Shown here: positions 1 to 8,353 of the stretch, one piece after another
How positions within the stretch are numbered: the stretch's first letter is position 1
Layout of the letters: each line of letters begins with the position of its first letter
Position numbers and translations under genes: made by a program
The notes under the pieces: model-generated
Database searches by the model: none
What the model was told of the DNA's origin: nothing
Seen by the model: the letters and a program-made list of their open reading frames with translations, nothing else
From: JANWKA01 sp035533815
Lineage (GTDB): Bacteria > Bacteroidota > Bacteroidia > Chitinophagales > Chitinophagaceae
DNA length: 39,534 nt
Assembly (NCBI GenBank): GCA_035533815.1
Contig: DATLTB010000038.1
Location: 1-39,534, forward strand
Direction: 5' to 3'

Positions 1-58
1 ATTCCTTTTCCGCAGCAGTTAATTGCTCCGTTTCCGGCAATAAGGGTGTATCGCTCAT
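1..58 (-). CDS. N-terminal fragment of a gene cut by the left edge, possibly ruvB
   Basis: An ATG on the minus strand at 58-56 opens a frame that stays open to base 1 (19 codons), reading MSDTPLLPETEQLTAAEKE. A short acidic, proline-containing N-terminus ending in an LTxxEKE-like string resembles the start of Bacteroidota RuvB, the Holliday-junction branch-migration ATPase, where it precedes the LRP...FxGQ segment. That comparison is from memory and only 19 residues are visible, so the identity is a guess. That a gene starts here is more likely than its name. Confidence 0.35.
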   Translation of the reverse strand, partial: MSDTPLLPETEQLTAAEKE

Positions 59-894
59 CTTCAATCAGGTTTCTGGTCAAAATTCAATTCATGATCTTAC
101 CACCTTCAAAGAAGGAGATTAGGCGATAATTCCTTTACTCAAGCCTTTTGCTTTCCCGGCTTTCCCGCGTTAAAATGCTTGATTCAAGAGGTAATTATCC
201 TGCAAACAACCAACCTTCCATGTCGAATCCTGCAACTGGTATACCCAAAGATACCATTTTAACTTCGTCAAAAAAGCGGGATGCAGCAGGGCGGAACGTT
301 AATACTTCCGAAAGCACATGAAGCGATTTAATATGTTCCTGGCCAGGTAAAATTATTGCAATTCCAGGCTTCAATCTATATGCATCAGGATGAAAAAACC
401 ACCTCATTTGAAAAAATAATGATTTCAGGAATTTTGAATTTGTGAACCCACATCCCTGCGAAAGCCATGTCAGGCCGGGTGCTGTTCAAACATTTTTATT
501 TTACCAATTCCAAAATGTCCAGGAATCATGAAATTTAATTTCCTTAAACTCTCATTATAGGTTTCAGCAAGTGCAGCAATTAATTCAAGTAATAAAAATG
601 CCACCGTCTACCAAATTTGGTGGAATTGGGGATTGATTGGCAAAGATGATCCATTGAAATACCATATTAGCCTTATTTAATATTCACCCTAATCATGGAA
701 CATTTTTGTCAGTCCTCAGATAATCTTTATAGGGCACATTAATTACATTGGGAACAAAATGTATAAAGGGCATTGTAAACGGCTTAACTTCGAATCGGTA
801 AATTATGATTCCAATAATTTAATCCATCAGCCAAAAGGGACATCTGAGACATAAATCCGCTTTGCTTTTATTCAATTTTGCTTAAAATCGCTAA
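59..894. other. Gene-poor A+T-rich intergenic stretch
   Basis: Apart from the 70-aa minus ORF at 195-407, I see no gene in these bases. There is a 12-bp perfect palindrome, ACCAAATTTGGT, at 610-621. No good TAnnTTTG box precedes the gene at 895; CAATTTTG close to its start is one base off. I found no tRNA-like fold or tandem repeat by eye. Confidence 0.5.
195..407 (-). CDS. Small hypothetical protein, 70 aa
   Basis: A complete minus-strand ORF from an ATG at 407 to TAA at 195. Its composition is protein-like, with alternating hydrophobic and charged stretches, a GIPVAGFDMEGW segment near the C-terminus and varied synonymous codons. It has no signal peptide, clear membrane helix or motif I recognise. 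It lies alone in a gene-poor A+T-rich stretch between the left-edge gene and a secreted orphan protein. It may be a real small gene, the C-terminal remnant of a decayed longer one, or chance. Confidence 0.3.
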   Translation of the reverse strand: MRWFFHPDAYRLKPGIAIILPGQEHIKSLHVLSEVLTFRPAASRFFDEVKMVSLGIPVAGFDMEGWLFAG

Positions 895-2364
895 ATGAAA
901 ACCCTAAAGTTAATCACAGCCCTTTCCTTGCTTAGTATCACTCTACATGCTCAGAACCTGGTATGGAAATACCCGGTCGACCAAAGTAGAGGTTCTCAAA
1001 ATGTCCGAAACTTTTATGCCTACCTTCTCCAGGATGTTGGGAATTTCAGATTTGGTATAATGTTCAAAGATAATGCAGGTGTCAATTGCATTTGCCTGGA
1101 TAGTCAGTTCCAGGTAAAAAGCAAGTTCCGGTTAAATGATCTTGCCGGGACGATATTTAAAAAAGACAAAGATCCACAATACATTGGAGGAATTGTTTCC
1201 GGAAATAAATACATTTTTCTATTTGAGTCTGATACGAGGAAAGGTCTTCAGGGTTTCAGGGATTACCTTAAGGAAGAAATAGTCAATTTCAATTCAAAAT
1301 CCGTTTCCAGCAATAATTTGTTTGAAATCAAAAATAATGAACATCTGATGGGTTCGTTTTATGATAACGGTTCGTTTTATATCATCTTGATCAATCAGCC
1401 ATTAGGTGAATTGGTATTTAATATCTTAGATAGCCATGGGAATATCCGGGAAAAAACAGTAAAGTTAGATCTGCCCGCATATGCAGGGAAATTTGGAAGA
1501 AGAGCGATTCTCAAATATTTGAATTATTATGCTGTATTCTCGTCAGAGTCTGCGTTGAAGATGGAGGATACCTGGAAACCGACTCAGCTATACAGCATTC
1601 CGGGTAAATTTATACTCCTGGTTAACAAACCGGGTGAACCCACTGAGATGATTACTATAGATAAAAAGGATTTTCAGCTTAAAGCCACGCAGTTTAATTT
1701 TTCCATATTACTTGGAAAAAAGAGTCGCAGGAAATTTATCGATAACACATTAATTTATAAAGATAAGCTGTTCGTTTTTATATCCACTAAATCAAAATCG
1801 GCTATAGGTATTTACCAATTAAGTGATTTACACCTGATCAGGCGGTTTGATATCACCTCAAATACCAATCCTCATTTTTTCAATTCGGCTCCTGTGCAAG
1901 TATTTAAAATAGGTAATAAATACAAAAATAAAACCATTGACATGAAAGAATTTGTAGCCAAAATGTATAGCGAATACACTCCCACATTAAGTGTCATAAC
2001 CGATCAAAAAGGCCGCTGTGATCTCACGATCGGGACTTTTGTCGTTCCTACGGGAGGAGGTGGCCAAACCTACGGAGGATTTCAACCCAATAATTTTTCC
2101 GACCCCACTCAAGGCATGCATTTTAATCCCGATATAGGCTCCTTTACCAGTCCATCTTATCTACTAACTGATTATTACAGGTCCTATCAAATACAGCTTT
2201 TGCTTGACACCAGCACATTTGAGAACCTGCCTGGCATTCCTCCCACCCCTCCATTCCAGCAGACAGAAAGTTTATTAAATAACCAGGAAATGTATAAAAG
2301 GATTGCATTCCTGAATTTCAGTGTGGGCAGAAAGAAATATTTTGGCTATTATGATAAACAATAG
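895..2364 (+). CDS. Secreted protein of unknown function, 489 aa
   Basis: The N-terminus has a lysine at position 2 and another at 5, a hydrophobic core and an LHAQ end, a typical Sec signal peptide for export. The mature part is rich in aromatic and beta-prone residues with repeated strand-turn patterns (for example DKLFVFISTKSKSAIGIYQL), so a beta-propeller-like or beta-rich fold is plausible. A glycine-rich segment, TGGGGQTYGG, lies near residue 387. I recognise no family or catalytic motif. Codons are A+T-richer than in the housekeeping genes to the right, and the IS4-type transposase starts 80 bases downstream, so this could be an accessory gene. No partner gene is adjacent on the same strand. 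Confidence 0.7.
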   Translation: MKTLKLITALSLLSITLHAQNLVWKYPVDQSRGSQNVRNFYAYLLQDVGNFRFGIMFKDNAGVNCICLDSQFQVKSKFRLNDLAGTIFKKDKDPQYIGGIVSGNKYIFLFESDTRKGLQGFRDYLKEEIVNFNSKSVSSNNLFEIKNNEHLMGSFYDNGSFYIILINQPLGELVFNILDSHGNIREKTVKLDLPAYAGKFGRRAILKYLNYYAVFSSESALKMEDTWKPTQLYSIPGKFILLVNKPGEPTEMITIDKKDFQLKATQFNFSILLGKKSRRKFIDNTLIYKDKLFVFISTKSKSAIGIYQLSDLHLIRRFDITSNTNPHFFNSAPVQVFKIGNKYKNKTIDMKEFVAKMYSEYTPTLSVITDQKGRCDLTIGTFVVPTGGGGQTYGGFQPNNFSDPTQGMHFNPDIGSFTSPSYLLTDYYRSYQIQLLLDTSTFENLPGIPPTPPFQQTESLLNNQEMYKRIAFLNFSVGRKKYFGYYDKQ

Positions 2365-2421
2365 TCCGGTAGTTTTTTGAGGGATATCCACAGGGTGTGG
2401 AAAAATAAATTGGGCAATAAA

Positions 2422-2470
2422 ATACAAAGGCATTAGACCTTTGTATGCCAAAACGAAAATCTAATGCCTT
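2422..2470 (+). promoter_or_regulatory. Two mutually exclusive hairpins over the transposase start codon
   Basis: Stem A pairs ATACAAAGG (2422-2430) with CCTTTGTAT (2438-2446), a perfect 9-bp stem with a 7-base loop; its 3' arm includes the first two bases of the start codon at 2445-2447. Stem B pairs AAGGCATTAGA (2427-2437) with TCTAATGCCTT (2460-2470), a perfect 11-bp stem whose 22-base loop contains the start codon. The arms share 2427-2430, so only one stem can form at a time. Either could limit ribosome access. IS10 and IS50 are known to protect themselves from read-through transcription with start-sequestering RNA structures; that this element does so is inference. Confidence 0.6.
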
Positions 2471-3671
2471 AAGAGTTGCAGAAACAACCCTTGGCAAAGT
2501 TAAGAAAGTTAAAAAGCCAGTTCAAAATTTTTTTATCCACATTGTGGATTTATGGCTGGGTATGAATTGCCGCTACGTATTCAGTAACATGGGCAGATGG
2601 GGTTCGATGGCAGAGAAAAGTTACCGTAACGGCTTTAGCCGGTTCTTTGACTGGTTCGGATTTAATTATCAGCTGATTCGCCAGCATTGCGGGAAGGAGA
2701 TCATAGCCGTCTTTGATCCCTCCTATATTAAGAAGAGTGGCAAACAGACGTACGGGCTGGGGATGTTCTGGAGCGGGGTGAGGCAAAAGGCGTTGAAAGG
2801 GTTAGAGATAGGCTGTCTGGCCTTTGTAGATGTAGCGGCGGGAACTGCCCTTCATGGGATAGCCGAACAAACCCCGTCACCAGAATCTGTAAAAGCCCAG
2901 GGAAGGACCCTGGTCACCCATTATGTCAGTATCATTGATAAATATCTTGAGGATATCAAGGAGTTGACGAGCTATCTGGCTGTGGATGGATACTTCATGA
3001 AGCGGGATTTTATCAAGCCATTGGTAAAAAAAGGACTACACCTGATTACTAAAGCCCGCAGTGATGCCAATCTCAGATACCTGTATAGAGGAACTCAACA
3101 CAACGGCAGGGGCAGACACAAAGTGTATAGTGGTAAGGTGGCCATAGGGGCGATAGACAAAAGAAGAGTGAAACGCTGCTTTAAGAACAAGCAGATGGAA
3201 ATATATACCTCGGTATTATACTGTGTCCAGTTAAAGATGAACGTACAGGTGGCATTTATATATTATGGGGACAAACAGCAGCCTGAAATCATCGTAGGCA
3301 CCGATACGAACATGGATGCTATGAAGATGTGTAAATATTATGGGCTTCGTTTTCAGATAGAGTTCCTGATCAGGGATGCCAAGCAACATAGCGGACTGGA
3401 GGATTGCCAGGCCAGGGATGGAAGGAAACTGCATACCCATTTTAATATCTCCATGACAACAGTGTCAATAGCCAAGGCAGGGTATTATTTATCCCTTCCG
3501 GCTGAACAACGCTGGAGTTTCTCTATGGCAGACATTAAAATGCTGCATATGAACCAATTGATCACCGAGCGGATTTTTTTCAACTTAGGTTTAGACCTGA
3601 GTTGCAGAAAAATCAGGCGTATTTATAACAATAGCCTGAACTTTGGAAGGGTTTACCCTATAAGAGCCTGA
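2445..3671 (+). CDS. IS4-family DDE transposase, 408 aa
   Basis: Catalyses cut-and-paste DNA transposition through an RNase H-like DDE core. The IS4-family YREK signature is exact: Y299, R302, E306 and K313 in YGLRFQIEFLIRDAK, with spacing Y-x2-R-x3-E-x6-K. Probable acidic partners are D91 (VFDPSYIKKSGK) and D181 (LAVDGYF). The N-terminus is basic (KRK, KKVKK), consistent with DNA binding. At 408 residues with all three acidic residues present it looks full length and potentially active. Its start codon is embedded in two alternative hairpins. I cannot assign the exact IS4 subgroup. Confidence 0.85.
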   Translation: MPKRKSNALRVAETTLGKVKKVKKPVQNFFIHIVDLWLGMNCRYVFSNMGRWGSMAEKSYRNGFSRFFDWFGFNYQLIRQHCGKEIIAVFDPSYIKKSGKQTYGLGMFWSGVRQKALKGLEIGCLAFVDVAAGTALHGIAEQTPSPESVKAQGRTLVTHYVSIIDKYLEDIKELTSYLAVDGYFMKRDFIKPLVKKGLHLITKARSDANLRYLYRGTQHNGRGRHKVYSGKVAIGAIDKRRVKRCFKNKQMEIYTSVLYCVQLKMNVQVAFIYYGDKQQPEIIVGTDTNMDAMKMCKYYGLRFQIEFLIRDAKQHSGLEDCQARDGRKLHTHFNISMTTVSIAKAGYYLSLPAEQRWSFSMADIKMLHMNQLITERIFFNLGLDLSCRKIRRIYNNSLNFGRVYPIRA

Positions 3672-4097
3672 TTTTATACTGCTGCTCTATGCAGGGCAGT
3701 TGATAATTCCAATATGGGTTACTCAAAAAGAGCAAAAATTCGTTCCGGAGTATTGATAAAGAAACTAAAGATTATATCATCGAACAGATTCAAATCAGGA
3801 ACTGATATGTTCATTATCCGAATCATTCCTTTAGCAAATCATTGAATTTCTTTTTAAGGGTATGATAACTTCAATGGATATTCCATTGTACTTTGCCAAT
3901 TACATGGGAAACAGGATGTGTAAGGAATCTTGCACCAACTTTACCTGGCGTTTGGGCCACAAAAGAGTAAATGAACATTAACCCCTGTTAAAGCGCGGTT
4001 TTATTACTATAACCCCGATTTAACGGTTGAGTTAAGCAGGGATATTTACTCCCCCTTCAATATCTGGTGACTTATCCCTGGTTTGATAAGAGGTTGG
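3672..4097. other. Intergenic region between the transposase and leuS
   Basis: No convincing gene. A 43-codon plus-strand ORF from ATG 3714 to TGA 3845 shows no family resemblance. The right end of the insertion sequence should fall at the start of this stretch. I see no clear terminator for the convergent transposase and leuS genes. Confidence 0.45.
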
Positions 4098-6887
4098 TCA
4101 GACCACCACATTGATCATCCTGCCTTCAACGATGATGATCTTTTTGGGTTGCTTACCTGCCAGCCATTTGCGGACGATACCATTTTGCAGTATTTCCTGT
4201 TCCATGTTTGCGTGATCCGTCCCAGCAGGAAAACTGATTTCTGTCCTGGTCCGGCCGTTAACCGCTACCGGGTAATTCACCTGGTCTTCCTTCAGGTAGC
4301 TTTCCTGGTATGCGGGGTAGGGGGTATCCAGAATAGTGCTTTCATGGCCCATCTTTCTCCAGAGCTCTTCGCTGATATGGGGGGCATAGGGAGCAAGGGT
4401 GACCAGCAGCGGGGATAAAATGCCCTTATCATGACAATTCAGGGCGGTCAGTTCATTGACGCAGATCATGAACTGACTGACCGCGGTATTGAAGGAAAGT
4501 CTTTCGGTATCCTCAGCGGCCTTTTTGATCGTCCGGTGCAATATCTTCCACTCCTCCAGTGCAGCCCCCGCATCCGTAACCAGCCATTTTCCATCCTCGC
4601 TGTAAAACATTCTCCAAAATTTTTTCAGGAACCGGTATACTCCCTCTATCCCTTTGGTGTCCCAGGGTTTACTTAATTCCACCGGACCCAGGAACATTTC
4701 ATACATCCGGAAAGTATCTGCTCCGTATTTATCCACTATATCGTCGGGGCTGACCGTATTATATTTGCTCTTGCTCATCTTCTCCGACTCGGTACCGCAG
4801 ATATAGGTGCCATTGTCCTCCGTGATGAAACGGGCCTCCTGATAATCAGGCTTCCAATGCCTGAAAGCCTCCATGTCCAGGCTTACCCCATCGACCAGAC
4901 TGACCTCCACATGAAGGGTATCATACGGCAGATCAGGGCCGGCCCCTGAAGCTAATTTCCCTGCGGAGACGAACAAACCCGTGCCCTTTTGCCGGTATAC
5001 CAACCGGGATGATCCCTGGATCATTCCCTGATTGACCAGTCTTTTATAAGGTTCATCATGCCCGATATACCCGAGATCGAAGAGCGCCTTGGTCCACATC
5101 CGGGAATATAGCAAATGACCGACGGCATGCTCCGTACCCCCGATATAAAAATCTACCTGCCCCCAGTAATCCGATGCCTCCCGGCTGCAGAAAGCCTGCT
5201 CGTTATGCGGATCCATATATCGAAGAAAATACCAGCTGCTGCCAGCATATCCGGGCATGGTGCTGGTCTCCAGGTTACGGTCAGTCCATTCAGAAATATT
5301 GGCCAGCGGACCTTCCCCTTCAGGTCCTGGCTGGTAATGTTCCACATGGGGCAGTTCCAGGGGAAGCTCCCCGTCCTTCAGGGGGAAGGCGATCCCGTCC
5401 TCCCAAACAATGGGAAAAGGCTCCCCCCAGTAACGCTGCCGGCTGAAAGCGGCATCCCGCATTTTATAGTTCACCCGGCGTCTACCGGTACCGTCCAGTT
5501 CCAGGCGCTGAATTACGGTTTCTATTGCATCGGTCATCACGAGGCCATCCAAAAAATCACTGTTGCTGAGCACGGCAGTTTTAGTGGGATTGGCTTCCAA
5601 CCCGGTATACTGGTCCCCCAATATATTGGTAACCGGTATGTGAAAATGCCTGGCAAACCGATGATCACGTTCATCCCCGCAGGGCACTCCCATGATTGCT
5701 CCGGTTCCATATCCCGCCAATACATATTCAGATATCCATACCGGAATTTCCCTGCTGTTAAACGGATTGATGGCTACCGCACCTGTGTCGCAGCCGGAAA
5801 TGGCTTTTTCTGCCAGCCTTTCCCGCTCACTGCGGCTGTTCACATAATCCAGGTAGGCTGCCACTTCCTTTTCTTTGGATTCAGCGGTGATCTGACCCAC
5901 CAGCTCATGTTCCGGAGCGAGCACCATGAAATCCACGCCATAAATGGTATCCGGTCTGGTGGTATACACCTTCAGCTCAGGGATATCCTTCGATTCCTCT
6001 TTCCCGGGCACCCTCAAGTCAAAAAGAATTTCCGCGCCCCGGGATTTCCCGATCCAGTTGGTTTGCATGTCCTTCATAGACTGGCTGAAATTCACGGTAT
6101 CAAGCCCTGAAAGCAGCCGCTCTGCATATTCAGTGATCCGGAGGTACCATTGCCTCAGCTTTTTTTTCACCACCGGATATCCTCCGCGTTCGCTGACTCC
6201 ATTGATCACTTCATCATTCGCCAGCACGGTACCCAGCTCCTCACACCAGTTCACTTCACCTACCCCACTATAAGCCAACCGGTAGTCCATCAGTATTCCC
6301 TGACGACGCTTTTCTCCAAAAGTCTTCCATTCCCCTGAACTGAAATGAAGGGAGGAATCTCCCGGACATTCCTGGTTAAGGTTCCCTTCCGTTTCAAAAA
6401 TATGGATGAGACCAGCTATGCGCTCCGCCCGCTGATGGCTTCGGTTGAACCAGCTGTCATACAATTGCAGGAATATCCATTGGGTCCACCGGTAATACTG
6501 CGGGTCACTGGTATTAACTTCCCGGCTCCAGTCAAAACAAAACCCGATCCGGTCCAGCTGCCTTTTGAAGTTGGCTATATTTTTTGCGGTGGTCAGGGCC
6601 GGATGTTGTCCTGTTTCGATGGCATATTGCTCGGCGGGTAATCCGAAAGCATCAAATCCCATGGGATGCAGTACTTCAAACCCCTGCAGCCTTTTAAACC
6701 GGGCGTAGATATCAGAGGCAATATAACCCAGGGGATGGCCCACATGCAGCCCTGCACCGGACGGATAGGGGAACATATCCAGCACATAGTATTTAGGTTT
6801 ACTGCTGTTATTGCTAACCTGGTAAATCCTTTCTTCCTTCCAGCGGCGCTGCCACCGGTCTTCAATTTCCCTGAAATTATATTCCAT
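4098..6887 (-). CDS. leuS: Leucyl-tRNA synthetase
   Basis: Cytoplasmic class I synthetase that charges tRNA-Leu. I place the start at ATG 6887, giving 929 aa beginning MEYNFREIEDRW, the usual LeuRS opening; the frame stays open to a TTG at 7013, but those 42 codons lack family character. Visible motifs are HVGH at residues 48-51 (the HIGH box, in YPSGAGLHVGHPLGY), the editing (CP1) domain with TRPDTIYGVDF and YGTGAIMGVPCGDERD, a GSSWYFLRYMDP segment, and KMSKS at about residue 703. Length matches the bacterial family. It diverges from ftsX. A TAATTTTG box on the minus strand at 7024-7017 would give a leader of about 120 bases. Confidence 0.97.
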   Translation of the reverse strand: MEYNFREIEDRWQRRWKEERIYQVSNNSSKPKYYVLDMFPYPSGAGLHVGHPLGYIASDIYARFKRLQGFEVLHPMGFDAFGLPAEQYAIETGQHPALTTAKNIANFKRQLDRIGFCFDWSREVNTSDPQYYRWTQWIFLQLYDSWFNRSHQRAERIAGLIHIFETEGNLNQECPGDSSLHFSSGEWKTFGEKRRQGILMDYRLAYSGVGEVNWCEELGTVLANDEVINGVSERGGYPVVKKKLRQWYLRITEYAERLLSGLDTVNFSQSMKDMQTNWIGKSRGAEILFDLRVPGKEESKDIPELKVYTTRPDTIYGVDFMVLAPEHELVGQITAESKEKEVAAYLDYVNSRSERERLAEKAISGCDTGAVAINPFNSREIPVWISEYVLAGYGTGAIMGVPCGDERDHRFARHFHIPVTNILGDQYTGLEANPTKTAVLSNSDFLDGLVMTDAIETVIQRLELDGTGRRRVNYKMRDAAFSRQRYWGEPFPIVWEDGIAFPLKDGELPLELPHVEHYQPGPEGEGPLANISEWTDRNLETSTMPGYAGSSWYFLRYMDPHNEQAFCSREASDYWGQVDFYIGGTEHAVGHLLYSRMWTKALFDLGYIGHDEPYKRLVNQGMIQGSSRLVYRQKGTGLFVSAGKLASGAGPDLPYDTLHVEVSLVDGVSLDMEAFRHWKPDYQEARFITEDNGTYICGTESEKMSKSKYNTVSPDDIVDKYGADTFRMYEMFLGPVELSKPWDTKGIEGVYRFLKKFWRMFYSEDGKWLVTDAGAALEEWKILHRTIKKAAEDTERLSFNTAVSQFMICVNELTALNCHDKGILSPLLVTLAPYAPHISEELWRKMGHESTILDTPYPAYQESYLKEDQVNYPVAVNGRTRTEISFPAGTDHANMEQEILQNGIVRKWLAGKQPKKIIIVEGRMINVVV

Positions 6888-7016
6888 TTGATGAATTCGC
6901 AGCTTCCCTAAATCATTATCTGCCCTTATGCAATCGACAAATGCCGGAGGGTAGTTCACTTGTCCAATGCCCAGGTCCTTCCCGCAAAAGAAAGTTAAAT
7001 TTTGAATCTGCAACTA

Positions 7017-7024
7017 CAAAATTA
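7017..7024 (-). promoter_or_regulatory. Candidate -7 box for leuS
   Basis: Read on the minus strand this is TAATTTTG, matching the Bacteroidota -7 consensus TAnnTTTG. It lies about 130 bases before the chosen leuS start. No TTTG is seen at the expected -33 spacing, so this is only a half match. Confidence 0.35.
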
Positions 7025-7045
7025 AGTCAAACGGTCAATTTTTTC

Positions 7046-7053
7046 TACATTTG
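7046..7053 (+). promoter_or_regulatory. Candidate -7 box for ftsX
   Basis: TACATTTG matches TAnnTTTG and ends 17 bases before the ftsX ATG, leaving a very short leader. It is divergent from the leuS box 22 bases away. A clear -33 element is not visible. Confidence 0.4.
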
Positions 7054-7069
7054 ATCCTATTCCCGAATC

Positions 7070-7942
7070 ATGACCCAGACCGGAAAACTATCTTCCAAAA
7101 GATCCAAACCTTCCTATGCAATGGCGGTCCTGGGGGTGGCTTTGGTCCTTTTCCTGCTCGGAATTGCCGGCTTGCTGGTCATACAGGCCAATAACCTCAA
7201 AGTACATTTCAAAGAGAGTATTGAGATACAGGTAATCCTGCGGGATAATATCCGTCAACAGGATGCCATGGCCCTGGAAGATACGATCAGCCGGCTTCCC
7301 TTCACCAAATCGGTGAGTTACGTATCCAAGGACCAGGCCCTGGCCAAATACAAAAAGGATTTTGGGGATGATCCGGATACCCTGCTTCAATACAACCCCT
7401 TATATTCGAGCATTGATTTTTATGCCCGCGCATCCTATGTGAACGCAGACAGCTTGCATAATATTGAAGATTACCTGACTTCAAAAGATATTGTCCGGCA
7501 GGTTTATTACCAGAAAAACCTGGTGAAAACACTGAACGGAAATGTGAAAAGGGTGAGTGCGGTCATACTGGCCCTGGGCATCATGCTGGCCATGGTGGTC
7601 ATCATTCTTATCGATAATACTATCCGGCTGGCCATGTTCAGTAACCGCTTTCTCATTAAGACCATGCAAATGGTTGGTGCCACACGCTGGTTCATTGCCA
7701 AACCCTTTGACCTGCGCAGCATCTGGAACGGCATGATCAGCGGCCTGCTGGCCATTTCAGGATTGGTCACTGTCATTTACCTTGTCGAAAAGAATATTCC
7801 TGAATTCAACAGTGTCCAGAACATTTTTCTGATATTCCTGCTGTTTTCCGGTATACTCATCCTGGGTATTTGCATATCTTTGCTCAGCACACACCGCTCT
7901 GTCATGAAATATTTAAGGTTGCAGCTGGATGAACTTTATTAA
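7070..7942 (+). CDS. ftsX: Cell division protein FtsX
   Basis: Inner-membrane, permease-like partner of the ATPase FtsE that transmits ATP hydrolysis to envelope amidase control during division. The 290-aa protein has the FtsX layout: a cytoplasmic basic N-terminus, a first membrane helix at about 17-40, a periplasmic loop with IEIQVILRDN at its start, then three C-terminal helices (about 160-185, 220-240, 255-280) with the conserved MQMVGATRWFIAKPF segment between helices 2 and 3. ftsE is not adjacent, which is common in Bacteroidota. It leads a compact plus-strand cluster with a DUF3098 protein and uppP. Confidence 0.93.
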   Translation: MTQTGKLSSKRSKPSYAMAVLGVALVLFLLGIAGLLVIQANNLKVHFKESIEIQVILRDNIRQQDAMALEDTISRLPFTKSVSYVSKDQALAKYKKDFGDDPDTLLQYNPLYSSIDFYARASYVNADSLHNIEDYLTSKDIVRQVYYQKNLVKTLNGNVKRVSAVILALGIMLAMVVIILIDNTIRLAMFSNRFLIKTMQMVGATRWFIAKPFDLRSIWNGMISGLLAISGLVTVIYLVEKNIPEFNSVQNIFLIFLLFSGILILGICISLLSTHRSVMKYLRLQLDELY

Positions 7943-7964
7943 CCTCATTATAAACTAATTTTCC

Positions 7965-8252
7965 ATGGTGCAGAAGGCAGATGCATTGAAAAAAAAACCG
8001 GTTGTCCCCCCGGTAAAAAAGGACAGCCATACCATATTCCTGTTCTCCAGGGAGAACTACCGGATCATGCTCATCGGGCTTGTCATTCTTATCGTCGGCT
8101 TTTTACTGATGGTTGGCGGCAGAAGTTCCAGTCCGGATCAGTTCCACCCCTCACAGGTTTACAGCTGGAGAAGAATCACCCTGGCGCCGATCGTTATCAT
8201 GATCGGATTGCTCACGGAGATTTATGCCATCATGAAGAAGCCCAGGGCATAA
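7965..8252 (+). CDS. DUF3098-family small membrane protein
   Basis: A 95-aa protein with a lysine- and proline-rich N-terminal tail and two membrane helices (about 34-52 and 70-88) joined by a short loop containing GGRSSSPDQFHPSQVYSWRR. This is the pattern of DUF3098 proteins, which in Bacteroidota usually sit between ftsX and uppP, as here. The function is unknown; the position suggests an envelope or division accessory role, which is inference. It starts 22 bases after ftsX and is followed by a terminator-like hairpin. Confidence 0.85.
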   Translation: MVQKADALKKKPVVPPVKKDSHTIFLFSRENYRIMLIGLVILIVGFLLMVGGRSSSPDQFHPSQVYSWRRITLAPIVIMIGLLTEIYAIMKKPRA

Positions 8253-8302
8253 ACAAATTACTCATGCAGATACATATGGATTTTATTTTGTAACCTTTTC
8301 CT

Positions 8303-8333
8303 GGCGATGGGTCTTCATCGCCCTTTTTATTTG
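8303..8333 (+). terminator. Rho-independent-like terminator after the DUF3098 gene
   Basis: GGCGATG (8303-8309) pairs with CATCGCC (8316-8322) around a six-base loop, followed by CTTTTTATTT. It lies 50 bases after the DUF3098 stop and 20 bases before uppP, so it would reduce read-through from ftsX into uppP or act as an attenuator. Confidence 0.55.
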
Positions 8334-8353
8334 ATATAATATATCTCCGATTT

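Larger units (their letters stand above)
2413..3684 (+). mobile_element. IS4-type insertion sequence, ends approximate
   Basis: The element carries one intact transposase. Its exact ends are not resolved: no long terminal inverted repeat or target duplication stands out. The best candidate is a short imperfect similarity between ATAAAAT...AGGC on the left (about 2417-2431) and the reverse complement of the sequence around 3665-3681. The surrounding A+T-rich, gene-poor sequence fits an insertion hotspot or a decaying region. Confidence 0.4.

Noticed and set aside
2365..3800. Long terminal inverted repeats or target duplications of the IS4-type element
   Set aside because: I searched both flanks by eye and found only short imperfect matches, so the element's ends are left approximate.
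3714..3845. A 43-codon plus-strand ORF after the transposase
   Set aside because: Too short, no recognisable motif, in an A+T-rich gap; not supported as a gene.
5115..6110. A 331-codon plus-strand ORF inside leuS
   Set aside because: It is a shadow of leuS, which is a complete LeuRS on the other strand with all motifs; the ORF has no family character.
6888..7013. In-frame 42-codon extension of leuS starting at a TTG
   Set aside because: The extension has no LeuRS-like residues, and MEYNFREIEDRW at 6887 is the typical start.
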